Source of the DNA: Dipylidium caninum
Lineage: Eukaryota > Platyhelminthes > Cestoda > Cyclophyllidea > Dipylidiidae
Reading direction: 5' to 3'
NCBI GenBank assembly: GCA_017562135.1
Contig: QEYB01000991.1
Location: forward strand, 248,001 to 312,000
DNA length: 64,000 nt
Of the stretch, positions 1-12,600 are shown one piece after another; positions within the stretch are counted from its first letter, which is position 1; every line of letters starts with the position of its first letter. The notes beneath the pieces are model-generated. The model saw only the letters and a list, made by a program, of their open reading frames with translations, was not told the DNA's origin and made no database searches. Both the position numbers and the translations under genes were made by a program.

Positions 1-104
1 GTGATTACACAATGTGCGTAAATGTCACAACGGTTTTAATTGTGGGAGTTAAATAATAAAGTGAAATTCAAAATAAGGGAGAAAAGGAAACAGTACTTGT
101 GATT

Positions 105-122
105 ACACACACACACACACAC
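105..122. repeat. (AC)9 microsatellite
   Basis: Perfect dinucleotide run downstream of the PDE11-like stop on the minus strand. Confidence 0.95.
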
Positions 123-224
123 GCACCCACCACGGATCGTAGGGAGTGCAAATGGAGAGAGGCAGAGAGGCAGTGACTCCACACTGATGCACTTTGAAAT
201 GCACACAATTTGTTGTGCAGACCT

Positions 225-266
225 GCACGCACACACGTGTGTGTCTGCGTGTGTGTGCGTGTGTTG
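225..266. repeat. Mixed (AC)/(GT) alternating tract
   Basis: A CA half and a TG half abut around acacgtgtgt, so the tract is partly self-complementary and also complementary to the AC run at 105-122. It could extrude or form Z-DNA in vitro. Confidence 0.9.
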
Positions 267-662
267 CGGAGGCAGAACACGTGCCGCCGAGTGCTACAGA
301 ATGCCACATATCAGGGCGCCAAGGCTCGCGCACAGCCAAGGTTATCAGGTGTAAGGAATTTGCCTGCACCGATGCAGTAATTTACTAACGCCATGTAAGT
401 AGTCTGGTCAGCACGACACTGCGAAGCTACGAATAGTGGCTGGGTTTATAAATAGCCGCAGCTGCGAATGCCCGCCGTAACAGCTCTTCAAAGGGGCAGG
501 AATACAGGAGTTAAGACTTGTAGCGTACGAAACCGATTCCATTCTGCCTCCATGTGGATGCAATAGAAGACTTTTTAGGAAGTGTCAATGATTCTGAGCG
601 AAAGCCCCCGTCCAAACATTTTGCTGCCAATTTGCAATGAGAACATGGCTTCTTTTCACATA

Positions 663-3600
663 TTAGGGATAGTGCCTTGGCCAGAGGTTGTTCTCTAAAG
701 CAATAGGATTGTCGCAAAGAATAGTGAAAACTGCATAAAAGACCAAGAAAGAGGTGGAAAATTGAGAGAGTCTCGGACATGGAGTGAGGGCTGTTTTGTT
801 CCCCGGTATGACGGCACGACGTCGGCAAACGGGGTGGATGTCCAGTCGCCATGGCGCATGCTGTTTCGTCTGTGAATGACGCGCGGTCTCCGACTCCGAC
901 AGAAGCACTACGACAGCACCACGGTCCCCTTCGCGGTCTCAAACTTCACCGGTTAGAGTGAGGGTTGAGGACCATAAAAATTCAGAGGACATTTCGGACC
1001 GTAAGGGGGCTTTAAGACACACGAATGTAATGAAATGTACCTCCTACATGGCGAAAAGTGCGGCGCCAATTATTAGCCGCAGACTAAGTGTAACACGCTT
1101 GCTGCTCAAAAATGTGTACAACAATGTGATGAAAACAATGAGGTGTCATCCCGAATGATTCGGACTATAAATATGAGTTGTGTTTGTTGGCAGGAGCTCG
1201 TCTCTTCATCATTTGCATTTTGTGTAGTGGTGAGTTAAAAAAATCCTCGCAAGTAGCAAGTTTGCCTCTCGCACTGGAGTTACCTGCATTTCGGGAAGGT
1301 GGTGGTAGAGATCACGATTCATTAGGTCAATTGGGACGAAACCATTTTTCTTTTCTTCATCACCCTGTAAGATAAAAGAGAGCACAAATCCATGTCATTT
1401 TTCACTCCGGTTTCAAGGTGTGAGTTAGGGGAAAGGCCAGCTCCTTTTTGGTAAATGAGAAACAACGCACGGATTCCCTAATTTCTAAAAGGCCAAGTCA
1501 TGAGAACCACCTCGTTCTATGAGGAATAATTGCTCTGTCCCTTTGGATTCGTGTGAATGTTACCACCGCCTAGGTAAAGGGCGGAGGCATCAAGGGCAAC
1601 GCATGATTTCAAAAAGCCTACCTGCGCCCACATTTCTTCCATGACGAGGAGGACCACCTTTTTATGCACCTCCCATGGCTTGTACATGGAACACAAGTCG
1701 GCGACTGGGAGCGTAATCGCCACCGTGGCCATCCTGAGAGGGGGAGAGAATTGCGCTATCAGGATGTTAAAGGTTGTCTTCGAAGTAATTAACGCTTGTC
1801 GACCCATTAAAGCGTGCACTAACAAGACTCCCTCTGATGAACTGTTTCTTACTTTAACCTCTTCTATTTTTCTTCAAGTAATTAATTATAGTGCAGGTTT
1901 GGCACATCCTCTCCTTCAATACGAACTTTTGTTTGGAGGTAAGCGTGAGTGACGGTAGTAATCACAAAATTGTGTTAACTAATGCTGAAAACAGCGTCAG
2001 TCTTTCCAAATTCTCTCAACTACCCCCACCGAAAAGCTGCGAATGCGCATTCTTGGGGGTTGAAATGCGTGATAGGAGGGAAGAGAGGATGCTTCCGAGT
2101 AAGGGGAAGAGAATTTTTCCATACGTCCCACTCTGTGTACTGACGGAATAATATTGGGGCGCTTCAAGGAATTCTTTATATCAAAGGTAATGCAAATCGA
2201 GTGTCTTCTCTTCCCCAAATCGTGTCCATTGCACTGTTCCATGGATTCGTGTTCCCACTAACGCGGATTTATTTAAAAGAAAAAAGGACATATGGTGAAA
2301 GTATTTAATGATAGAAATACCTCTCCTCCTTGTCCTCCCAGTCAATCGCACCGCGCTCGTCCAAGATGTCCATCACCGCCTTCTTTGAGGCCTCCAGTCG
2401 GCTGAGATCAGTCGACAAAATTGCGTGCTTTATTAGCATCAAAATCTACATTGACCAGAGGAAAAACAATTGACACAATGGGGGTTAGAGACCTCCTCTG
2501 CTCTCCTTGTCCCAGGCTTACTGAATCCCAGGATAAAATTGCAATAAGTGGTCGAGGACCAGAGAAGTGTGCCTTAGTTGGTCTCCGCAGTATGCTTGCT
2601 CCAGCAGCGCCTAACGTTTGGGCACCAAGAGAGAGGATGACATCAGAAAACGACACCAAATCCTCACATTGGACAAGTGACTTTGTCGAGGAGAGTGGGG
2701 AGCACACATGCTGTCCTTCAAGACAGCATGAAAGTGGGAAGTGTTGATTCTTTAAAGTGCCCAACATCCACGTAGGCACGTGGCAACGGGCTGTGAAGAA
2801 GGACTCCGCTAAAGAAGACCCTCAAAAAATCCTTCCCAATGTCCTTAATTGCCTTCCCAAACGCCGAAGGTGGAAAATTACAGTAAGGTGAAGTAGTATA
2901 ATGCATTAGGTATGCTCGAGTGTGCTTGGACTAGCAAGGGGTGCAGTGAATTTCCGCCAGTGTGAAAAATCAGAGGGCAACCAGCCCATCTTGAGGGCAT
3001 AATTGGTCACCTTAAAGTAAGTCCACGGTGGCGTTTTCTCATACCTACTATTTGGAGAGTGTTTTTTTTTGTACAAAGGAAAAGGTTTCAGCTTTCGGAG
3101 TGAAGGGAAGAGCGAGAAGGCATCTTGCGTCTTCATTTTACGAATTTGGAGGGATTTTGCCTCTTTTCCTCTCTCCCTCTTTCCGACGAAGAAGGGATGC
3201 ACCACATCATTCGTTGGAGAGAATGAACTTTAAAATGGACACCACACAACGCAGAAGGTACTTAATTATTTACCGAAGAGTGCCAATCTTCGTCCCAAAC
3301 CCTTCAGCCCCGGAGTTAAAGTGGAGTTCAGACATTTATTGCCCCATTATTAATGAATTAGGACATCACTCAAAAGGGTATTTCTGGCTGCAATTTCAAC
3401 CACCTCCAGAGCGCTAGTTGTTGGCTTTATAGACGTGAAAAGAGGTTATTAGATGGTGGGGTAAGTATGGTCGCCCATTAAACGTCCAGTGCCACCGTGG
3501 TGCAGTAGGAAGTCGAAAGCGAGGGGCTGAATGAGGATTATTCTGCTTGCGACCACAGCTAAATGGTCTGATACATTTCGATACACCTTCCAAAGTGAGT

Positions 3601-6600
3601 GTAAGCAACTTTTAGGTAAGAGCAATGAAGCAGCTCTGCATTCGACGTCGTGACCGTGTGAATGGGGGGGACTGGTGAAATTTCCGCACTTGGAAACTCG
3701 TCGAGCACGCCGGGCTTGCTGAAGGGCATCTTTAAAACCCTTTCTGCCCTCTGGAGGATGGGCGGTCTTGAGGGGGCAACCATAGAGCGCGCAGCTAAGG
3801 GCATCGTGCCGGTCAAACTACTCCAGTGCATAGCCTCGAGATGCACCGAAAGGCATTTGTTTCGTTGTACTGATAAAACTTATCCACTCGATGAGGCCGC
3901 AAAAAATGGCGATGGGACGCATGTTCGGAGGCTCATTTTCAAAAGCGGTGACCAAGTGCTGTGAAGAAGGAGCGAAAAATGAGAGGTATAGCATCATTTA
4001 GTCGAATGGACTGTCCCATGAACTTCATAAAAGATTAGGTGACGACTTAACGGAGATCAAATATTCTCTAAAAAAGGAACCTTTTCCTTGAGTGAAGCAC
4101 ACAGATGTAAAAAGGCCTCGTTTCGGCGGCGGACTGGGAGCATCCTGTCCCAGTGGAGGCATAGGGAAGGAGGTACAGGTGAAGGTTAACTTTTGCTTTC
4201 AAAAAATTTTTTTAAATCAAAAAGCACGTTCCTCACAAGGAGCACTTCGGGCGACGGGGGTTCAGAAATTCATTTATTCCAGTGAGGGGGGGGAGAGAAA
4301 TAAAGCTACCATCATGAAGTGTACTATAAAGGAGGGAGAGCCAGGAAGAGACGAGAAGAGAGAAAAGTGACTGTCAAACCAGTTTGAGTTGAGCACGATA
4401 TTTAGCTGAATTAATTGAGGTGTTGTTTGTAGCTCAGAAACAATTTAGAAGAAGAAAAATACTGACAGGCGAGTGATAAGTGGCAATAACTAACACTTAG
4501 GAAGTCATTGATCAGACGTCAGAGGCGCGTCAAATGGTTGCCAGACACTGATGCCCGACCCGGTCCGCTGAGCGGACCATTCACGTACTTAAAATGCTCG
4601 TTCAAGGCTTAACTCGCTTGCCATTAGTTTGAAAAGTCAGAAGTTACTGCTTCTGTCATTCTCTTCGTGATACCCTTAGTTTAAACAATGATTCAATACA
4701 AATTCCTGAATGAACCGCGAAATTATGTGTCACTGCAAAAACAGTCAGGAATCTATTACGGATCCGCACCAGGATGGCAGCTTCAAACTCTGCAACCACC
4801 AATGACTTCGCTGTTGCATGAGGACGGTGGCTTCATCCCGAGGAAAAGCATTGGGTAGGAGAGCAGGAACACCACAAAAAATGATGCCTTCCCGTTGCGC
4901 GGGGAATTGGGTTCAGCCGTTACGCCAACAGCGGACGAAGGTAACCCGCCGACAGGGGTAAAGTAAAATTTCAGGCACACAACCAAGAAGATTGCAAGGA
5001 AAACCAAACTCTGGCGCCGGTTATCGAGAGCGGAGACACAAAATTCTTACCTCATAGTAGGAAATCCCGGTAACACGAGCGAAGACTTGGTTTCCCGGTT
5101 GCTGCATTAAAGAGAGAGAAGAAGTCAGATAAGCTACGAGACTGAGGATAGAAGTGTGTCACTGCGTGATGGTGCATCACGGTGTGAATTTTCATGATGG
5201 AATATTGTGGTAAAAGCCCTGACTGTCAGAGTGAAGTCAATTTTCCTCCTCCCATCAACCTGGGTGTGCCCTCGACGGTTGTGCACCGCGTACTTACGAA
5301 AGGGAGGGCAAAGTCAATCAACTGGCTTCACTCTTTAATGGTGAGCATTTTTTGTCCCTGTGTAAAAACAGCAACTAACACGAAGCCAGGCGGCCTCTGG
5401 TAGGGTTTCTCAGTGTGCGTTGGTGTGTAGGTGATCATAAAAGTACTGCATCTACTCCTGCGCCTAATAAAACTAACGGGAGGTCTCTGTGTGTCTAACA
5501 GGGCCCACTCCGTGAGGCAAAGACAGAAGAAAAGGAGGGAGGAGAGGAGAGGAGAGGACCTGCAGAATGGTGAGGGTCATGTTGAAGTGATGATGTTCCA
5601 AGATGGAGGTCGAGTAGAGAGTTGCCAGCGGTGTCCCCTTCCTTCGCTGATAGCTGTTGTCCGTTCCTCGATGGTCCAGATCGTGGCAGAGGGCAGCGAC
5701 GAGGAGGCACAGCTTCTAGAATGGGAGCGATTAGCGAGTGTAGGAGGAATCTCACTTCCACTAGAGTGAAGGAGGAATCGTCTCGACTAATCTGAGCGTA
5801 GATTCCATGCGCAACTGAAAAGGCATGATACCAGTTGTGGTAGATGACGTCGCGGTAGTTCTTCCGCACGGTCAATGTGAACCGAATTAGTGTGTGCAGG
5901 TCGATCCTGACAAAAGAAAGTGGAGTACTGCAAGTGTGTAGCCATTACCGTTGAAGCACAAGTCTCCTTCATGAATTTGGCATCCAATGCAGGTACACGG
6001 GAGCCGTACAAGGCATGTTTTTCACAAGGCCGGAACACTGTTGATAATTGGGTGTTTTCCTGAGGGAAAGGTCACTTTTCCCCTAAACTTTCACTTCTCC
6101 GTCAGGTGGGCTAGAAAACTGCAGGGGAGGGGGGGGGGGGGGCGCAGAACTTTATCATGAGGCAAGTTAGCCTTTAAACTTCCTCTGGTGAAGACTGAAA
6201 CAAGAGAGGGGATGGGATGCCTACCCTTCGCACTAACAAATGGGAGCTACTTTTTGCGCTATGGGAAATTTGCATATTTTCATTCCGTCCTGGCAGTGAT
6301 TTGGAACGAAACGAGGGTCGGTGGAGGAATCCTCTAGGACTGGAGACTACCACTAAAACGCACAAGGCAGTCGTTGTAAAAGTGGCGCTAAAATTAGGGC
6401 TCAATTCCTCAATCCACCGCACTGCCCAGTGGAGAAGTGGTTAGTGGCGACTTACAGGGCCTTCCCGGTGACACTGTAGACCATGTAGATGAAGACGGCG
6501 GGCATTTCCTCGATAGGCATGTGCCAAGGCGAGAAGAGTGGACTAGGACGAGTAGAGGAGATGCGTTAATGCGGAAGACAAGCTCCACGTTGAAGATGGA

Positions 6601-9600
6601 GCGACATTTAATTGTCACTGCCACGTGCTGGGCGCTGCTGTCATTTAACTTGACTGAATGCATGTTTGGTCGACTTGTCTACTGCATGGAGTGTACCGAA
6701 ACCAGCCTCAAATTTACTTACTGTGTGATTCCCTCAATGTTGTCGGGTATTTTACGCGTCGAGTATTCCATGACATCCGAATCTGAGGCGAGATTGTGGT
6801 GAAGCATGATCTCCATGGTTATTCGGGCACTTTTGCTCAGATCTGAACATCTTTTCATACATCTGAAGTTTAAGTAACCGCGGTTAATTAGCACGTGAGT
6901 CGCGATAGGGGCAAAGTCACGTCGAGGCGAAGTAAGTTCCCAAACGCCCTAACATAAATAAAAGTCCAAGACACTGTCAAATTGCCACATTCACAGCGAA
7001 ACCCAGCTTTTGGACTTGTGTATGATGGCCTGCTGTCAGACGTTCGTCCGGGTGGTGAAAAAAATTGTGTCCCTCCCAAAGCGCCCTTTAGGCAATCGGA
7101 ACTGCAGGGAGTTGGTGAGAATGACGTCTTAGTTCACTAAAAATACCCTCTCGAAACATTTCAAATGCCCCACATATTTGTTCGTTAAGGCAGTCTAAAT
7201 GGCGAGTCACCTTGGCGATGTGCAGTGTCAGTCCACAGAAGACGGAAAAATCCTTGATGTTCTCCACATCATTTATGTCAAAGTCGCCAGAGGCCTTGTT
7301 GAGCAGCTGTAGGACGGCTACCACCCTACAGTAAATCCACAAAAGGACAGTTGAAAGACATAAAAGCCTTTTGTAATGCAATTAGTGCAGGTACTTATAG
7401 CTCGAGTGGTGGCAAACTCCTGTCAAAGCCCTCACTTCGGATTATTCATTCATCCACAGTCATGTCGAGATGGTGTTACCTTTGGGCTACACGCGAGAGC
7501 ACAGGCCTCTACCGCTCAAATGTAGAAGAGTTTCTCACTTGAGTGAAGAGCAAAGTGCTGCAGTGAACAGCAGCCACGACAAAGGGGAACCTGGAGGGAC
7601 TCAAAATACCACGTCTTGCACAGGGTGCAGTCTGAGAGGCGTCCGAGGCGATGTGAACAAGCAATGTTTTTATGTATTAAGTTGTGGATAAAAGCGGTTT
7701 TAAACACCCCAAGGGGGTCAAAAGGGGCGACTATATGTGCGAAGACGTGGGAGTAAAAGGCGGCGGTGAGGCATCGTCACGTACTCATTTTTCATTTTAA
7801 TTGGGACGGTAATCATGTTAGTAACTTGAAAGTCCTCCTTGAACACTCCAGCATGCTGATAGAAGTTTTCCTCTGACTGAGGATGGTTGGTCACCACACA
7901 CTCGCCTGTGTGGACTACATGGCCCAATACGCCGATGTGAAGAGAAACTCTGGAATGCAAAGAAGAAAGCAGTCTGCTCTGCCTTTCGCCCAACAGGGGG
8001 ACATTGGCTCATCTGAGCTCAAGTTCCCTTACGCGATCGGTACCACGTTTTCAAAGCGGGTATCCTGGAGATTTCCGCGGTCAACAATGGATGAAACGAG
8101 CTCCTGTTTCTCCACATCAACTAAGAAAAGGCTACATTTTTCAGCTTGAACCATCTGCTTTGCATAAGTCTGAAACAGCCACAGAAATCACCCATAATTT
8201 AATGGACCGTATCTTCTTTGACGTGGAGACCGCAGCCCCCGGGCCGAACACTTTCACCAATCAGGGCCATTTAAATTCAAACCTACCATAATGGTATTCA
8301 TCACAGCGTCGAGTTCCCTTATTTGGGCAAGCATTATCCTACACGGGGAAATATTCCTGGGTAAATATGAAAGGTAAAATGTCACTAAGGTGGAGATGAT
8401 TCCGCCACACTGCCTCACCCTGCCATCTTCTTACTGAGAATGCTGTAGGCCGTGATCGAGTGCTCAACACTGACTTTCTAAAAGTCGGAGTACATTCCAT
8501 AAGAGTGGGGGAGAAGGGGAGCGAGCAGTCGAGAGACCTCCTTTTACCTCCCTCAATAGCATTATCGTCTGCATCGCCTGAAGCGTTGAGTGTATGAGCT
8601 TCAAGGGAGGAGAAGTGACATTTAGGGCACAGACGAAGGAAAGAGGGTATACACAAGGGAATGCGAGAGGGAGCACCAACCTTGACGGTGCTCTCCTCGA
8701 AGGCGGGTCGCCCCTTCATTCGAAGTAATTCCATGACGGCTTTTGAAGGAAAATTGCGATTATAAGGACTGATGCAGCATTTGTCAACTTTAATGCATCT
8801 TAGTAAGGAAAGGATGCTGTAAAAGCACTAGCTAAGAGTCAGTCAACTATGTCCCGAGAGACAAAACAACTGACCGAAAACGTTGCCGTTGATTGAGAAG
8901 AGGGGATAGGCGATAGAGTGTTTCGTTTCAGAGTCGTAAAACAGCTTATCTCTATCCCATCTAACATCCTAAAATAAAACGGAAAAAATTGTGTTTTTAG
9001 TCGGATAAACAATGGGCTTAACGCCTTGCGATTTGTTTTCGTGGTGAAAAAACGCCACCTAAAGTACGAGGCTGCTTATGTAACGGAGTAGTGGACATTT
9101 GCACACTCCTCGGGAGTCTCCAGTGACAGAGGCACGGAAATGGTTCTGGTAATACAAAAGGGGTGGCGACTGTTTCAATAGGTGTCCTACGAGGCATCAA
9201 AGACGACGTAGGACAAAAAGCCGTGCAACGAGTAAACGAAGAACGCACCATCATGACAGAGTTGGCAACAATCATTTTGCCCGTCCAGAAGGCTGCTGTA
9301 AAGGGCGTGCAGAAGGTGCTCCTTTGCGCCGGAAATTGGTATGAAAACTGGCTAAAACGTTGTAGCAGAGGCGTGAGACTGTGTGGGATCTCGTACCAAC
9401 AGTCGAAGGGCAGTCACAAGAATAAATAGCTACTAAGACTGACTAGTAACAAGCTGAACAGGACGTGATAGACACGTGGTTTAGGGCGGTTAAGGTGGAA
9501 GCGTGTTTAGTAAAGGCAGTTAAACGAGACAATCTCAGCCTGCTCGTGGCGGGCGAGAGTTGTCAGTGCTAAATGACGTCTGCTCGTGGGGGATAATGCC

Positions 9601-12600
9601 TGAGGGCGCCGGTTGGTGGCGCGTTTGTGGTCGACATGGGGTCTAAGGTTGACAAACATTAAAAAACCCTTATCCCCACAATGTGACAAGGAGAAGGACT
9701 GAGCAAGTGAGTCGCACACAGTGATGAAATAGCCGCAAACCTGGAGCAGGTGCTCTTAATCAGGGAAACTTCATCCTGCCCCCGCAAGTGCAGATGGAAG
9801 GCATCGACGTCGGCATCTGGAGAAGAGGGGAGATGGTCGTAGTCGCTTTTTTGGCTTCACGCACTTCATTTTATAAATAGACCTTCTCATTTAACAACGA
9901 AGTACCTCAGACCAGAGTGGACATTTTAAATAATCAGGCGATGATTGAGGCAGAATCCTCCCCATATTTGTACTCCACTGACAATATAACATAATGTGAA
10001 AGAAGTGAGACATTCACTCTGACAGACTACATCGAAACCAACACGCAAAAACCATCTCTTGAGTTTCTCAACTGTTAACGAAATTCACACTGCGGGTAAT
10101 TGAACGACTGCCTGTTGGAGAATAAGTCATCTAAGTTTATAAGAACAAGGGTAAAAATTATGTCCAAAGGGTACTTAAATGCAGGCTTATTACTGAGGAG
10201 TGGTGGAATCTCCACATTCTGGTGGAAACCCTTTTTCGGTATGAGAGTTGTCTGTTTCACAGATTATCGTCCAGCTCTAGTCCTCTCAAAAATTCAGCTA
10301 TACTTCGTCTGGATAACAATACAGTTAAACTCAAACGCGTTCATTGGACTGCCCAATAGACTTTCAAGTTAACAGTCACTAAAGTACTCCTATAACAGTG
10401 GTAGGGGAGTCGGCGTATGCCCTACTTCCTCTCCCTTCCCCTTGGCTTCTATACTTGGCCATTTACTTGCCTACCAAGCCTACTTGTGACGGTTGCGTGC
10501 CATAATGGGTACTTAGGAAAAACAAAGGTCGTAGCCAGTGTAACTTGCGGTAGATGCTTTACTAGGAATGGATATTACAATCACTTTTTAATAATTTATT
10601 ATAGTAACATCGACAAGTGGAAATTTGGAAAGGTATCCTTGAGGAAATTTGACTTACGTTCGGTGAGGATGGTGGTGCTAGTGCGGATAATATCGTGTTG
10701 CGAGTACTGATGCTTAATGATGCGTTCTATGAGGTCTCTCATAACGTCAGGCAGGTGTGGGAACTTGTCAACGTCCGTTACCGCCTTTCCCTCCTTCGAG
10801 TGCAGGCTACCTCTCTTTTTAACAGTGACTTTCGGCAACTTGGACGACGTCAATGCGGACAGCTCACTGCGAGCCAGTGAGGAGGCCAGACGAATGCCAA
10901 TTGCCAATTCATCCGGACGTACGTTTTCAAATGAATAGCCTAAAGGAATGGACGAATGATGTGTGCAATTAGGCCACACCTCACCGAAAGTAGTCGTTTG
11001 GTCAAATTCTATGTCTCAGCAAAGCACTTTCAGTTCTCATATTCCGTCATTAAGTTGGTAGCGTCGCGTTATCTCAGTGACGATGGGGTAAATAATGTGT
11101 ACAAATTGTCATAAACCCAATGTGCCTCGGTACTGGCTCTGGGCTTCCTTTTAGTTAGGGCTTCCCGTCGCAGGGTCCAAGATACCGTCCATTTCACCAT
11201 CATTCCACACCCGTCTACCTCACTATGGCGATGGGAGTGCGCACAACTCAGGTGCACCGGACGGAACCGATTCTAACGCATCATCATCTCTACAGGCTCA
11301 CATGGAGCTTCCGCACCTCCAAGTTATATTCGTTAAAAAACTGCTGTGAAGGTAAAGTGCATATGAATCTGGATGAAATTTTAGGATGCATAAGGGTAAC
11401 TAAGAGAACCTCATTTAGGAGATAAATTTGTGGCAAATAACCGCGGAGATTAACATTCAGTTCTCGGTATTGAGAAAAATTTGCCTCAAATTTAGGCAAT
11501 TATGCGGAGAAGAGGACTGAAATTTCACTTCTGTTCTCACCCTAGTTACGTATGCTTTCAAGTCCAAAATGGAATAATATTTTGACTCACGTGTTGTAAA
11601 AACAGGATCTGGCGAGCTTAAAATAGCATGATTGGAAGACGAGACTCCGCAATACTTGAAACCAAGAGAAACACATCAGCGACTTAAACGCTGGTCGGAC
11701 TTTCAGCTCATCACAATTTTAAGGAGCATTTCAGTGGAAATAGCTAAGGAGAAGGAATATGGCGGGCCATCTGTAGCGGCAAATAGCAGTTTATAAGCAA
11801 GTTAATGTAGAATTTTTTAGCTTCTGCTACTTCCCCCTTAGCAACTATTCATGTTCTTTCCCTTTGCCATTAGAGACGGGAATAGAAAAATCGAGAAGAA
11901 GGAAATTTGCTGCAGAGCACCCTTATTATGTAAGAGTATACGGGTAGCAAAGTGCTTTGGGGTGAAGGAACTTGTAGAATAATGGCACAACCAGCGAGAG
12001 CAACTCCTCATCCGCCGCAACTGCGGGGCCTAGTAAGTGATTGAGTTGACACCAATGCTGGGAAAAGGTGAAGGGAGACTGAATAGCATGAAGAACAAAC
12101 AAGTAGCCTTCACTCGTCCTATCCTCACAAATATGCCCCCCTTTAACGGGAATCCTACCACATTTTCCTTAAATTTAGCCTTTCTGACGCTCTCTCTATT
12201 TCTCAAGCCGAGAAATAGGGAAAGTGAAGCTTCTTTTCACTATCAAGTGAGCCCTTAACGCATTGCGGTTTTACAAAAAATAAATTTAAATAACTGACTT
12301 GAGATAGAAAAAAGTTCAAAATTTTCAGTGAGAATCAGTAAAATAAGAGTCACTGCGTCGCGCTCCGTAAAAATATTGGGAGGAAGCAAGGCAATAGTTA
12401 ACCTTACGGAAGCGCCATTTAGCTATAGACACAAAATATTTAGTTAGTCAAACCAACCAGCTAATGGATCTTCTTCCTCCAGACGCAGATTGTACAAAAA
12501 ATCAGGCGGTTTAGAGGTGCTCGATGGGGACCCACACAACGCTCCAGGCTCCTTCCGTTTCTTGAACATATTTTGCGTTTTGGAAGAGATGGGCGACTCG

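Larger units (their letters stand above)
663..6862 (-). other. PDE11-like catalytic domain (exons 15-22)
   Basis: Metal-binding motifs are intact. YHNWYHAF is in exon 17 (His about 693/697). [10 protein letters not shown] is in exon 18 (His731-Asp732), followed by LEHHHF. The last metal-binding Asp, about 843, lies in [14 protein letters not shown] of exon 21. Exon 19 is only 51 bp (5101-5051); its [15 protein letters not shown] continues exactly into [14 protein letters not shown] of exon 20. The intron between exons 17 and 18 is 40 bp. Exon 22 (869-663) aligns weakly with the family C terminus: PRLSQF for the PRLQ purine-selective Gln loop and ALENNLW for PMLxxxxxNRxxW. The usual GD after the FxxQ segment is missing, so either the exon 22 acceptor is misplaced or the tail is divergent. 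Confidence 0.82.

Noticed and set aside
3559..3960. LEAMHW and YNETNAF stretches resembling the PDE LExHHW and NNAF motifs
   Set aside because: They lie in different frames with the wrong spacing. The genuine HDLDHRG...LEHHHF exon is at 5560-5715 and continues in phase to both neighbours.
5434..5769. Plus-strand frame of 112 codons
   Set aside because: Antisense shadow of the catalytic exons 17-18 of the PDE11-like gene.
8419..8477. A second frame break in the PDE11-like gene between exons 10 and 11
   Set aside because: It arose only when the donor at 8434 was used. The GTGAGG donor at 8418 restores phase and adds residues that align with the inter-GAF helix.
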